This document shows, piece after piece, positions 38,401 to 51,599 of a stretch of 64,000 nucleotides of DNA. The notes under the pieces are model-generated. The model was not told the DNA's origin. It did not search any database and worked only from the letters and a program-made list of their open reading frames with translations. The translations under genes were made by a program, and so were the position numbers. The stretch is from Anarhynchus alexandrinus (taxonomy: Eukaryota > Chordata > Aves > Charadriiformes > Charadriidae). Numbering within the stretch: position 1 is the first letter of the stretch; the number at the start of each line of letters is the position of its first letter. The stretch spans positions 963,549 through 1,027,548 of the forward strand of contig VUYV01000037.1 in NCBI GenBank assembly GCA_008711295.1, read 5' to 3'.

Positions 38401-41400
38401 ATTAACAAAAGTGTTTACATGGCACAGTTCCTAGCTTTCCTAGCCAGCAGAGCCTCTGCAACACAACCGATTAATTAAACAGTGCTGAGAAGTTAACGCT
38501 GAAGGTTACAGATTAATTGTATGTTAGAGCTGTCTAATCAAGTACCCAAGGCAATAAACAAATACAAAGATAAATTGTCCACTGAACAACACAATTATTT
38601 ATAGTTTTATTTTTAACTGCTTGCTTGCCACACAGCAGACTTCAACCTGAATAAACAAGAGGAGAGGGTGATCAGGATCACTTACTGTATTTCCCAGCTG
38701 GCTATTATGGCTGTTTTCCCTTGAAGTGAAATATATTATTATAAATCCTACTTCATGCATGGCCATCACATAGGCATATACGCTGAATGAGCAGCCACAC
38801 GACATTCATTTATCATGTATTTTTGAGTACTACTTCTTGCTAATACATGTCTCCAAGGGCTTAATTCAGCATTGCAAACAGCTGCTCGCCTTCATTAAGA
38901 GAAAGCAAGCAATCTACTCTCAACACTACAGCCTTATAAGAGGACAAGATTCAGACCCAGAGATGATCAACAGCTTTTTCTCTAATTCACAAGCTCTTCT
39001 GTCTAACAGCAAATCTCTCATTTCAGGGATCTTCGCTTCAGTGTTTGAATTTCCAGTCCCCAAACTGCAACACTTCTCCATCTGGTAAGGCTATTTTCAT
39101 GGCCTCGTCTAAATCACCACATAACCAATTTCTCCGTTTGACAGTATCACGAGATGAATACTAAAATGTGCCGTCACTCCATAGCTCCTGTGTTGTCCAT
39201 ATATACCACAAAATAAATCTTTTCCACGTAAGCACCGGGGCAAATTTATTTACCCTTATTGTCGTTCAGATAGGTCTTTTGAAGAAAATGCTTCAAGAAA
39301 GAAGGAAACTCCAGAATCGCTCTTACTTTCCCCCAAGTCACTGAAAACAGAAGTTTGCCTGCTGAAAAGTCATCAGTTCTCCTCCCAGATCTGCCAACTC
39401 TGTCTGATTCATACCAAGAGGTCAATGAGATGACACTGCCCCTTTTGTGTCCACCATCCACCTCCCTCCTCTTAAGGGTGGGGGGTGGGGGGGAACCACC
39501 AATAAATCTGCACCTCACAGAAGGTAACAATTACTGAGAAGGTCCAATGGCTTTTACCCATCCCCCTGGTACTTTCCCTGGGATTTCCACTGCACCATGG
39601 AAGGATTTATTAGTCATTCTAATGGGCAAAACTCTTTGTCAGTCTGCTCTAAATATAGTCAGCATAACAGTTCAAGTACCAATGTTTATTCTTGTCCTGT
39701 ACTTCTATTTTGTTATAAGCCACTGTATATCCAATATAGCCCCAATTAAATATGTCGTAAACAACTTCTCAACTATGAGCAAGACAGTTCAAACTTTCCC
39801 TCTGTATCTCAACAGACCCATTTCCCATCTCCATTGCAGTAGTTTTCAAGGACTCCCTGCCACAAGACTGGTTTAAGACAAGAGACTCAAGCATGTTATG
39901 GCAGCTAACCCTGTGTCCTCTAATCACACATCTTCCACAGCTTGCAACAGGATCCACAGCAAACCATCAACCTCATTTTTTCTGTGGAGTTGGTGTGCAT
40001 GAGATCTGACAGCTCCAGCATGCTCTTCTTTCCCCATCCTCAAATAACTGCTATTTGAAGCTGCTCGGGGGGCTGAAAATACAACAGCCTCAGGACGAGT
40101 GGATCAGCATGAAGTAAAAGAAAAGGTCAAAGGCTGATTAATGTCATCACTGAATATTATAACAAAATATTAAGATTTGGTCAATTTACACTGATAAAAG
40201 TCCCTGATTTCATACTAGTGCCACAGTCCATTTTTTTTCCACATTAAAATTTCCTTTAGATTTTCTCTTTGCCTGTTTTTTTTTTTAAATCTGGTTGCAA
40301 TTACAATCAATCAAGAACAAACAACCCCATCCCATACCTCCTGAATTATGGATTCTGTGACATCAGTGTAAATTATACATTCAAAAAAAATCTGTCTTTC
40401 CTTGTTTCCAAAAGTGGTTAATTATACAACATTGGAGAACGGTCTTTTGGAAGGCTAATTTTCATAAGAATCTTTAAGCATGCAATAGCTTGTTTCCTTT
40501 AGAAAACAATTTTCACGCAGCAGAAAAGAACTGTGGGAACATCGAAAAACTATTGAGCTTCATTCATGTATTTACCAACCCTAGAAAGATCATAGAATGG
40601 AGAGAAGATGGACCTCATGCTCATGTACCAAGAACATTTCTCCAACCATGAACTCTCAAACGCACTGTGACCCCCGCGAGCACAGTTCTCTTCGCCACCT
40701 TGTATTTCCAAGTGTTACCAGTGTTTGTACTCTCATGTAATTTTTGTACAAGCTTGAATCTAGAACACCTCTTCTGCACATGCTAACACACATACAACAT
40801 GCTAAAGCAGGCAGCCTGCCTTCAACAACTGTTACCACTCACTAAAGGAAAACTTATTCAATTAAAGGCAGGCAACAGCTACTTGTAAAAGATGTTGAGT
40901 GGCCATCACTGTCATAACAGAAACGCATCAATCCTCTGCCATTTAAAAAACCACCTCACTGTACGTTTGCTTCAAGTCCAGATGCAGAGAGCATATGGGG
41001 TTTTTTTCTTACTTTTTCTCCCAGATTGATTTTGTATAGGTATTCAGTCTCTTACACTGTTAGTGTAGTGACTATTGCTGTATTGCAAGTTTAACTGGTT
41101 TCCTTAATTTTGACACAGAAAGTTAAGCTAATTTTATAGTAATCAAACACACTTGTTTTTTCCTTAAGGCATACAGCAACTTTTGTTCCAGTTCTTTAAA
41201 ACATGCTAAGGAAATAGAGAACATTGTTGTTTATCTTCCAGATTTCTCTGGCTAATAATGCTCTCTACCACTTTCTCCCGTCTTTGCCATGATGCTTTGT
41301 TGCAACACCACAATTCTTCCATGTAGCTTTCCATTTCATTTGTCACAGAGTATTTCCAAAAACTAAAAGTAAATGGGCTTCAGGTAATCATTCAAACTGT

Positions 41401-42892
41401 TCGCACAACTGAGGCACTTTAAAAAGCCTACATCAGGATGTCCTACAGCTGATGAAAGTTCTCATAGCGTACATGCCAAACCAGCAGCAACACGAAACAG
41501 CCAGGTAAGAGTTCACAGCTTCAGGAAACCATACCCAGATACTGCAGAAGCGTACACCTTCAGTCAGGAGGCTAAGTTTAGAGCAGAGCTCTTTCCTCTA
41601 TCAGTACAACCCCCAGAAAATGTGTCAGACCGGCTCATTTCTATTTCAAATGCCTACTGACACTCGAAGGTTTCAAAGCACTTTTTCAGGGTTTGTTTCC
41701 TAGGGCACATTGCACCCCTGGTTAAACAACTGAATGAGCGCCTTTGATATAGGTAACTGCAAACCATATATTTTTCCATCCCAGGGACAGAATGACTCTG
41801 AGCTCTTAAGCTAACCCATTCAACTGACTTGCCTTAGATGCCCCCAGCAAACCTGTCTGGACCAGCCTGTAACAAGAAGCCACTTGTGTACATGTTTTAT
41901 GATGCTGAAGACAGAGCTGTGCAGTAAGCATTAAGCAGATATGCATTGCTTCTTGACTAAATATCTGAAAAGGTTATTATCCCTGTAGTACAGAAACAGA
42001 AAAAAAAAACAAACCCTGTAGGTAAAATAATCCCCAGCTTCGGTGTTTGTATTAAGAAGACATCCTGGTATTTAAGAACCAACGCAAGGACACAGCCTAA
42101 CTAATCTCAACAATCTTAACAGTACACACAGACACACAATTCTCATTTGAGAGGCAGCAATGAAGTTGTCACCGTTCTTCAGCAAAGCCATACCTTCTTA
42201 ATAGTCTCCAATGGCAAAGCCCAAATACTAAATCTGAGAAACATTCACGATGACATTCACATAGATCAAAAGGCAGAATTTTGTGTGAGGCTGTTTATGC
42301 TAAAGCATTTAAGTTTTGACGTTTCCATGCAGAAATTTCAAAAGAGCGTATATGTGGGTGCTTTATGACAGATTATGTATCATAAAGAACAGAGAATTGT
42401 TAAGAAAAAGCTATAGGTGAGCTTAAGATTTGTGTTTTTCATTAACCAAAAATGACCTGAAACCTAAAGTTATCGAATTCAGTGTACTGTAATCTGGCAC
42501 TACCCTCATAACCTTCCTCCTACAATAACAGATCTAATTACATGTCTTGCTATGAAATTTAGTTACTTTAAAGTACCCTTTGAACACAAAATTAGCTTCA
42601 TTGTTATCCTTATTGTATCATCGCTAAATTCCACCTGTGCAAGTGCCTAAGTGCTCTAATTGTAGGTTTATAGGATGAATGCCTCAGAAAGTAACTATCT
42701 GAACTACATAAAGATGATTAGGGCAATTACTCTTGGGTAAAAACGCTTAACACGATGTCAAAACCATACAGCGTTTGCCTGTTTGTTAAGTATGATTTTC
42801 CTGTTGTTGCCTACAACTGTCTTCCAACCAAACAGTGAGGTTACTGTCAGGGAAATTAGAAAAGTCTTCGGGCTTTTCTAGCTTTGCATCTT
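35421..42892. other. Non-coding sequence without recognisable gene
   Basis: About 7.5 kb with no recognised transposon or gene. An open frame of 125 codons at 37,421-37,798 (plus) is rich in cysteine and serine but matches nothing I know. Around 38,330-38,560 there is a stretch dense in ATTA and TTAAT cores, as in many homeodomain-bound enhancers; this is composition only. A 58-base segment at 39,027-39,084 lies between good splice-site matches. GATCATAGAATGG at about 40,588 recalls a CR1 terminus, but no CR1 sequence follows. Confidence 0.55.
39476..39493 (+). repeat. G-rich tract with quadruplex potential
   Basis: Runs of 3, 6 and 7 guanines are separated by single T bases on the plus strand, which is enough for four G-triplets. 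It overlaps no gene. Confidence 0.6.
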
Positions 42893-42918
42893 CCCCCCCC
42901 CCCCCCCCCCCCCCNCCC
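42893..42918. repeat. Poly-C tract containing an undetermined base
   Basis: A run of 22 C, one N at 42,915, and three more C. The N is the only ambiguous base I noticed in the window. It probably marks an unresolved homopolymer length, so coordinates to the right may be off by a few bases. Confidence 0.95.
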
Positions 42919-45900
42919 ATTACAAGTTAGAAGACATTTGCAGTTTACAAAATAACATGTAAATAGGAGTTGCAGGAAAAGCCAAAACCCATTGCCTCTT
43001 CTGTAATGGCGGATAAAAAAAATCATAACAAAAATTCTGCTATTGCCAATAGAGTATGCTTCAGTTTGATCTTTGAGCTAAGTATTTGTGAGCAAGAAAC
43101 TTCTGTTCATCAAGGAAATCTTTGCAAAGCTCTTAGCACCCTAGGTAAGAGGCATGTTTATGAGAAAACTGTGTTGTTTACATCTTTAGAAATATTTTAA
43201 CTTTGTGTCAGATTTTCCTTTTCTTTTTTATGTTAACAGGACTGTAGTGATGGGTCTGTATGAATAAAAAATAGTGGTCTACAACAATGTCACTATTGCA
43301 AGCAAATGCCAGAAAGCTCATGTACCTTTATTCAGTGGTCACACGGAGAATTCAGAACCTCACACTCTGCTTTTTAGCAATATGTTTTTGCTGAAGAGTA
43401 TTTTACTGTTCATGTGTGTGAGGTTAAATACTCAAACAGGGTCACAAAGTGATATCCAAACTAGATAGTCTAAAAACACTGGCTCTGCAAAGGTAAAATT
43501 AATTTCTCGTTAAGTCTTCTGAACACAAAAACAGAACAGCTTAACATACTGCTCCATTTGCTCCCCAGATGTAACACCCTCATGATAAGTAAGGATGAGG
43601 TGGGGTAGCATCACGCTGGCTACGTGTAACACCAGCGAGCTATGCAGCGCGAGGGCACAGGCTCCCCATGCCTACAGACATTTGGTGGCTTTGCGCGCGC
43701 TCCAGCACAACGGGGCCATGCCCAGGCACAACTCAGGCAAAACTACACACCAGGCAGACTTTGCTCCCTGGTGGGTGTTTGGCTGTTGGATGCACATCAT
43801 GCTTTACCACCTGCCCTCTTCACTGGCTAGTATGGATGCTGCCGCAGGAGGGAGCGCGGAGACACTGGAGATACCTGCAACAACCCTAACGGCAGGGAGC
43901 AGCGTGAGGAAGCAGAAAGGCAGATGGTAGGAAACACCATGTCTCTAGGGAAAAGAGGAGAATAAGAAAGAAGGGGAAAGGAGGGGAACTGCTGGATAAG
44001 AGAGCTCAAACATTTAGTCTTTGAGATTAAAGATCATTAACAGCCTCCCCCCCCTTCCCCACCTCTGCACGTTAATGCTTTAATCCAGTTTTCAGAAGAA
44101 AAAAAAGATAGAAAAATCTTACAGACTTTTACTCATGGTCATATGATCCATCCGGGTCTTTGAGTTATAAAATGGAAAAAATAGGTGTTATCCAATTTGA
44201 GAACACGACCACAGCAACCTTCTATTTTCATGTGAAGACGAAATGGCTTTGGCTCTGGTTGGTTCAGACTTGGAAAGGGAGGAGTTAAAGAAAAAACAAA
44301 GCTCTGAAATATAGATGTATTGAACTACACTTTTTGTAATAAACCATAAGCTAAAACTGCATATTTACTTTGCAATTTAAATTACTGCTTCGTAAGTACA
44401 ACAGTGAGAACTTCTTAGCAGGACCACTTTATCCTTTGTGTACTCCCATAAGTAGGGCTTATCGAACTTCTAGACTTGGCATAAATTAATATGGAGAAGA
44501 TTTACAGGCTTAAGAGATTTTTTTTTCCCCCCAATTTTTACAGACTTGATAATAATTGCACTTCTTTTTTTAGAGCATGACATTTTTATTTACATTTCTT
44601 TTACAACACACAATAAACATTGGAAATACAAAATACTTCACCAGGCTGAGATTAAAAATTCAGAAGTATCAAAAGAGCTAAGTAACCCAAAAATTTAACC
44701 TGTAATCCCACATTTTCTAGAATTAAACAAAATTGCCATCACGTTACAACACTCAGTTCACATATTATTACCTTTCAATGTCTAACAATTCCAATTAAAT
44801 GTTATGTTGCTTGAGCGCTTCTCTTTGTAGCTATACTAATTACTGTACGCTTTTTAACAAGGGAATCACAAAAACACATTCACAGCTTTATCAAACAGTA
44901 AGAACTCTCAGACCTACATTAATCTGAATCGTATGGAAAAAAAAAGTCTGCTTATTACCAATCTATCTTTCTTCATAAACCAAGCGCTTTCATATACTTG
45001 TAATTAGCCAATTGCTATAACACAGAGAATTACAGTGACTAAACCCAGACATCTGAAAATGCTGGACTAGGAAAGTTCCCTCTCAGTGCCTGGACCAGCC
45101 CACGCCGTTATGCAGTAATTCTCATTTCAGACAGTATATAGAAAGGCACTCAGAATCTGTTTAGAGCAACAACATAAATACATATTTAAAGTTGTACCAT
45201 GCTAGTTGATGTGAAGTGAATCATCAAGGAGCACATAAGAATTTATCCTGAAGCGTGTTTTGCATCACAAAACATACTGCTAAATAGGAATTCTAGTTAC
45301 ATTAAACCAATGTTTTAACCAGGTTAAATTCTCTACCAGGTTTCTTCTGAAGTCAAGTAAAGTTGAACAGCCTTTCACTAGGGTTACCATCAAAAGGAAT
45401 GTATCTGTTGTCAGAGACACACCACCTTTTCAAATGGATGGTTATTCAGTGGCATTTGTAGCTACACTATAAAATCACCGTTCCTTTTAAGAAAGTCAGC
45501 CCCGGTTTAAATGGTGGTGTTGCTTTTGTTTTTGTTTTGGTGGAGGGTTCTTAACATGTGGTGGGATAGTTTAAATCCAAGATTTATTTACAGCTTGTAA
45601 ATTTAACAAAAAGCAGCTCGAGCCAGAAAAGTTAGCGGGAGCAAGAGCAGCACTTTATTGTGTCGGAAGCCCAGCAACAGCATTTGAGAGTTTGCTCCCC
45701 TATTTCTATGTCACAAGTGACATCCCTCCCTAGGCAAAGATTTTGCTCCAACCCATCCGACTTGGGCCAATAGAGGACACAAAAGCTGTCACGCTTTCAT
45801 GGTAGAAAAGAGACTTCTAAGTAAGAGAAAGCGTGTCTCTCTTGCTCTCTGCCACAAAGTTCACGGGATTCTAGATGCGCTCATTTTCAGAGAAAGCGAG

Positions 45901-48900
45901 AAAAAAAAAAGTCTCCATCTTTTACTGCTATCCTGCCCTTTGAAAGGGCTAATTGCTTCTGCAGTCACAATCAGCCACATAGCTGTATGCTCTGCAAGGC
46001 AGACAACAACGCTGACCACTAAATGAAGACTGACAAAATTCTGAGGGTAATGCTTCCAAAAAGAATTTCACTAACCAAATTAGGCATTGCGCACATAGAT
46101 GAGATTTTATTTTTAATCAGTCTCAACCATTTGTATTCAAGAAACCAGGTTTTTTGCACAGCTTTAGAGAAGTGAAGCCACTTGTAGTTACTGGGATACA
46201 CCAGAGGACTAGTGACATAAAACATGTTAAGTCACAGCTTGTCAAATGTTCTGCAGCATTGTCAGGACTCAATATTTGCATTCTCACTCTCTTTTTATTT
46301 TTTTTTTTAAACAAAATTGTTGTGGCTTTCAGCACACTCTGCCCAAGAAAGCCAGTAGGCTCTTTAAATATTTGTCAATCTCAGTTTCTTTTGTTTATCT
46401 CGTGTATGTAAGAAAAATACTGAAACACCAAGAACTAGAATAAGCCTGATTTTTCACAGGTATGTACTTAAAAAAACCCAACCAAACAAAAACCAAACAA
46501 ACCCCTTAACTATAGACAAAGTTGTGCATTTCTTAACATAAGGAGCTTAGATGGCACAAGCCAGAATCCCTCATCTTTGTGCAAGGTCACAGCTCATCCC
46601 TAAGGAAACCCCCCTGCAAGAACACACAAAGACACATCCTCAGAAGGAAAACGCACAAGGAACTGCTGAGATACACAAATATCTCCTCGCTAGCCAGATG
46701 GTATGTGTCTTCTTTCATGTCTTGCTAACTCTAAAGTCATTTACCAGGTAGAACTGGCCAATGCAAATCCCTGTTCAGTCCGATATAGATGTTGAGGCGT
46801 TAGACCACATGTCTTTCAGAAGGCTGCAAGTGTACACCTGTAATCTTTTCCTCCCTCACGATTTTTCATTGACCTCACACTTTGAAGACTTCAAATACTT
46901 CCATTCATAGCACACAGCATACTTAATATTATTGCATACCAGTGTCTGTTTCCTCTATTCAAAAACATACATTTTACATTTATAGTAAAAAAGGAGAAAC
47001 TATCTATTGAGAAAAAATTACCTTTCACTGTTTTGGTCAGTGGTCAGAAGAGACCCATTCAGATTCAGTATCTTTTACCACACTAACACTTTAGATGGTA
47101 CTAGAGAATTCAAAATGCATTTGTAACCTATGCACACAACATTTTTAAAAAGCTATAAAACTTTACCTTTGTTGGATATGACTAATGCTTCACAATAGCT
47201 TTTGAAATGTCTATTAAAACTTGACACTTCAGATAAAAAAACAGTCTAACGCTTTGGATCCTGACATCACCTTTATACAACGGATTTCTTCCCGCTACTC
47301 AAATGTGTGAGAAAACCCCACCCTATATTCTAAAGATTACATCTTCAGACTTTTAAAAAGTAATCTAAGCAACTCCTGAATTTGAAGTCTGCCAAAAAAA
47401 AAAAAAAGTAATAATCCCCAGCAGTAAGAAAATAGCTTTATCTAATTCCGGCCTTCTCTTCTCACTAATAGAGATGTTGTCAATTAATTAAGACTTTAGC
47501 GGGTTTTTAATTTTATGAAAAGCTTTTTCTGCAACTTTCAGATGGCAGGGAAGGAAATATCCTCCCGTTCCTTCATCGGTTTGTAACAGCATCCATAAGT
47601 TAGTCTTTGCCTACCCACTGAGAAGAGATTAGAAAAAAATTAAGTGAACAGGGATTTCTTCCAATACAGTTGTGGGCTAGACTTCCAAAAGCTTTTGTTT
47701 ATAAAGTACAGCCTAGACAATTAACTGACACTGAACCAACAGATCATAAAACCACAGCGATTTGTTAATCTAATAACAGCTACAACGAACTGTTCATTTG
47801 TTAGGTCTGACTGTGTTTCCATATGGGAACATACAGGGTCCTCAGGCTCTCCTAGGAGCAAAAAAAGCCTCCACATTGTATCATCAAAGTAGTGAGCAAA
47901 GGATCATGCTTTCCTCTTCATACAGAAAAGCAATTAATTAAATAAATAAATAAAAATCAATCACAGCATAGGGCTCATGCCTCCAAGGATCTTGCCTTCC
48001 AGCAGAAATCTCTTTTCTCATGTCAGATTCACGCAAGCATGCTGCACACCACCGCCATAATCCACAATTTAGAAACAAGAACAGTATGTGTGTTGGCACA
48101 CACAGAAGGCTTAAAAGAGAGGAGCTATGGCCAGGCAGTAACTCTTTCATGCTTTGATAATTCTCTAAGAAGCAGCCAATTCTAGAAGTAAACACCCCCC
48201 CAGCCAAATTTGATGGTTTTGCTAAATGAAAGAAAAAAAACCCAAAAACAAAGAAACACCACCCCACCCCCTTTTTAAAAAAAAAAAAACAAAAAAAACC
48301 AAACAAAAACCACCCAGGCCCATTACAAAGAATGCCAACCAAAAAACAGGCAAAAGCACGCACTTTAATTTCTGTCTCAACACTTGGGGGTGTTTGAGAT
48401 GCTCAGGTTAATTTTCTTGAGCTGGCTGGAGCAATGCTATCACATCACAGCAGCGAGCCCAGCAGCTGCGAGACCAGAAAGCCACAAAAAGCCATGACCC
48501 TCTCAGTCTTTCTTGTTGACGTGTTGTTTCTGTATGAAAATGACTACTTCTGGGGGCTGAGATGCTTTCCTAGGAGTTGACACATGCAGGCTCACTTCTG
48601 CTGCAGCGAACACTTATGAATATAAATGGGATGGCTGCTCAGATCCCCATCCCGACCCCGCAGGTCGGGTACTGGCCGAGGGGACTCAGGCTCGCATCTC
48701 CAGTTCCTCAGAAAATTAAGCCACAGCTCCCACATGAAGCAGCAATCTCCCTAATTGTTGAGCTATGTGTCTCCAGCTGCTTTGTGAAGTCATTTATTTT
48801 AGTTTTGCTTGCATTTTTGAAGTGTTTCATTTCTAGTGTAGTGGGTTTTATTTTCATGAAAGTATTGATTTTTTTTGAGTTTCTGGGTTAGATAGCTGAA

Positions 48901-51433
48901 GCCCAAAGTCTTCATCCACACGGATATATTCCTTTTAGCAGACAGATCTCTAACACAATTGTTATGTATGCTTTCTGCCAGCTTTATTTGACCACTTTAT
49001 CTGTCCTTTATATCCACGTCCCTCCCATACAAGGTGGGAGTGGGAAAAAGGCAGCAAGATATGCTATTTATTCTTGTAACAGCCTCTTCCCACACAACCA
49101 AAACAATACAATTTATAATCTCAGTATTTGAATATGACTTCTCAACAAATTCTTGCAAACATATTAAACATGAGAGAGATGTCCAGCTGCAGCCCTTCAG
49201 GTTTTTAAGCTCTATTTGAACACAATTTTGGAAGCTAGATTATATATAATATTACACTTCTTTTACAGCTAGATGCGGTTTCAGTATAAACCCCCTCTTT
49301 CCATCTTCTCATGAAGATTTACTTCAGCATAAGGAAAAATGCCAGAACTGAATTTATCAGCTAGCACAAAAACTGAAAAGTCCTATTATATAGTTCATGT
49401 TGTAGCTCAATGTCTGAATGAAAAATATGGAGATTTAAGGATTACTTTTTATTTTCTTGATAGCCTGTTCTCCTGACTTTTTTCTTAAACTGTTAGTGGG
49501 AAAACCAAAACCATCTCCTACAACGTATAGTTTTTTTACTCATGATATTTACCACTTCCCAGGAAAGTCAGTGCAGCAATTTTCAAAATACTTCTACACT
49601 TCTTCAGGGTTATCTTTATTATTTAAACAAAGAAAAAACACATCAAGCCAACAAGTAACTAAAGTAAATAAAAAAGTTACAGTAAACCAGTTTAGCACTT
49701 CAAGAAAGTACATTCTCTGCTTTATCAGAGAAATACTATATGCGTAGGCTGCCACTGCCTGCTACTGCAAGAAACTGGCTTTCATAACCAAGGAGGCTGA
49801 GATTTCAGCAGGACCAGCCATCATTGGTTGCCTTATATTTTATCATCTCACCACCAATTTCCTTTGGCTGGGGAGAAAGGAATACAAAAGCAAGACATTC
49901 CACTTATCTTCCATATTGCTTTGCCTTATGAAAAAACAAGAGTTTTGATTGCTAACTCCAAAGTCAAACATCAAACTCTAAAGCAGTAAGCCTTACAACA
50001 CTGTACAGTATTGATTGGGTTTCTGGGTTTTTTTAGAAATCCAGAAGCAGAAATTACTTCCTCTGCAATTTATTATGTCACTAAAACAGCCAGGGTCAGC
50101 AAATGTTTAGCAGAAATATGATAACAAATGTTTAGCAATAAACTATATATAGGCAAACCTAAAGCTAGCGTGACTCTTATTATAATGCCATTTTTGAAAG
50201 TGAAGTCCAGCTGCATGTCAGTCCAAAGAGTTATGCATATTCCCTATTTAAATCAGTTAGTGGACAGGTTTCCCCCCCCCCCCTTTCCATTTTATCACTG
50301 CATTTACACTAACTGTGCGGGTAGTGGCAAGAAATGACTCATGTTAAGAAAAGGAAAGCCATTAGCCCTAATTTCATAATTACAAGGGAGTAGACCCTGG
50401 CTGTTTGGAACCAGCTCTTCATGTTGGTTCACAAGTTCACAAAATGAGTAACCTTTCTTCCAGCTAAGTGAGAAATAGCAAGGCATTGCTTTACCGGCAT
50501 TCAGAAAAATGACTGCTTATTTTCAGTAACACCGAGGACAAAATAATTGGTGAATATACTGAGTATCAGAGGAAATACATTCAGGATCATTCTGCTCACA
50601 AGATGCTCGTTGGGAATCAATATTCCTCCACAGTCTTCTACTGTTGTTACTTTCTCCTTCCTTAAAAGATAAGCAGCTATTATAGATACTTGTATCACGA
50701 CACTTAAAAAAAAGGAGTAGGCAGACTCTCAGGAAACCGGGCATCCTTCAGTCCAATCTCCTTAGGGTGAGTTATGCAGCCACCCTGTCTCACATCAGTA
50801 CTTCACCGCTCTGCTCCCTCAAGGTCTAGTTACTCAGCAGCAAAAGGAACAATTATTTTTTTAAAGGTGTGGGTGGGGAAAGCTGGATGTGTACAAAAAA
50901 AATCCAAAACACCCCATGTCTTCTCATGGAAGTGTAACTGGAAAGATCAAATTTGGTTTTTTCACTGAAGTCAGAAGTTAGCAATAAATCAGAATCTCCA
51001 GATTGCTTAGATTCATTCTCCTGTCCTGCAAAAATGCTGTATGTATGACTTTGAAATCAGCAGTTCTGACGTTGATAAGAGAATACAGAAAACCACATCA
51101 CACTGACTTTTCATGTAGTATTTTTCACCATTCTCTTATACCTTCCTTTCTCATTTACCTCCTCTTTCACTACGTTACTTTTTGTACTGAGTTTACACTC
51201 CATAAAACATTCATGCACTAATTTTATCCCTTACTATAACTGGTATTTTAAAATATAACAGATTAGTTTTAATGATATAGCCAGAGCAATGAAGTTATTT
51301 CCTACTTTTGAAATGCTGTAAAAAGTGATTACACGTTTACCTTCAAAATTCCTTTATGTTCTTTGTCTCAAAAAACTTCCCCAAACCTTTTACCTCCACC
51401 TATGTGAATGCTTCTATTTTCAATGAACAGAAT
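42919..51433. other. Non-coding sequence without recognisable gene
   Basis: About 8.5 kb. Apart from the GC-richer patch at 43.6-43.9 kb it is AT-rich, with A/C low-complexity tracts near 46,468-46,505 and 48,228-48,317, an AAAT repeat at about 47,937-47,956, and a C12 run at 50,272-50,283. Open frames are short, overlapping and unlike known proteins. Confidence 0.55.
43595..43935. other. GC- and CpG-enriched patch
   Basis: About 340 bases with visibly higher GC and roughly fourteen CpG, including GCGCGCGC-like clusters, set in AT-rich DNA with few CpG. By hand count the CpG ratio is only around half of expectation, so it falls short of a classical CpG island. Three overlapping plus-strand frames are open here, none recognisable. 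It could be a weak promoter, a remnant of an unknown repeat, or nothing. Confidence 0.35.
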
Positions 51434-51458
51434 GGGGGGGGGGGGGGCGGTGGGGGGG
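51434..51458 (+). repeat. Poly-G tract with quadruplex potential
   Basis: Fourteen G, then C, GG, T and seven G. It lies about 70 bases left of the inverted-repeat cluster. Such tracts are prone to replication stalling and length change. Confidence 0.8.
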
Positions 51459-51529
51459 AAGGTCATCTTGGACATTGTAATATCAAGGACAGGAAGCTGA
51501 ATTGTGTCTTAAGGTGTCAGGTATTGATT

Positions 51530-51565
51530 CTGAGATCTAAGACATCCTAGATCTCAGGATGTCTT
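51530..51565. repeat. Interleaved inverted repeats (A-B-A'-B')
   Basis: Four abutting segments: A GAGATCT (51,532-51,538), B AAGACATCCT (51,539-51,548), A' AGATCTC (51,549-51,555) and B' AGGATGTCTT (51,556-51,565). A' is the exact reverse complement of A, and B' of B. The A arm extends to 9 bp if the flanking CT is included (CTGAGATCT with AGATCTCAG). The two stems interleave, so as single strand they could form either of two hairpins, or in principle a pseudoknot. Confidence 0.95.
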
Positions 51566-51566
51566 T

Positions 51567-51599
51567 GGGTAGGAAGAAAGACACCCTTTCCTCCTACCC
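51567..51599. repeat. 14-bp hairpin with one mismatch
   Basis: GGGTAGGAAGAAAG (51,567-51,580) faces CTTTCCTCCTACCC (51,586-51,599) across a 5-base loop, ACACC. Thirteen of fourteen positions pair, with one A opposite C. It starts two bases after the interleaved repeat ends. The stem is too short for a typical microRNA precursor. Confidence 0.9.

Noticed and set aside
40580..40640. GATCATAGAATGG as a fifth CR1 terminus
   Set aside because: The following bases do not match the conserved GGTTGGAAGGGACC block or anything further in CR1.
45600..45795. Possible second LTR on the minus strand, with ACAATAAAGTGCTGC resembling an LTR poly(A) region
   Set aside because: I could not find matching TG/CA termini, a target-site duplication or a family I recognise. 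A poly(A)-like hexamer alone is not enough.
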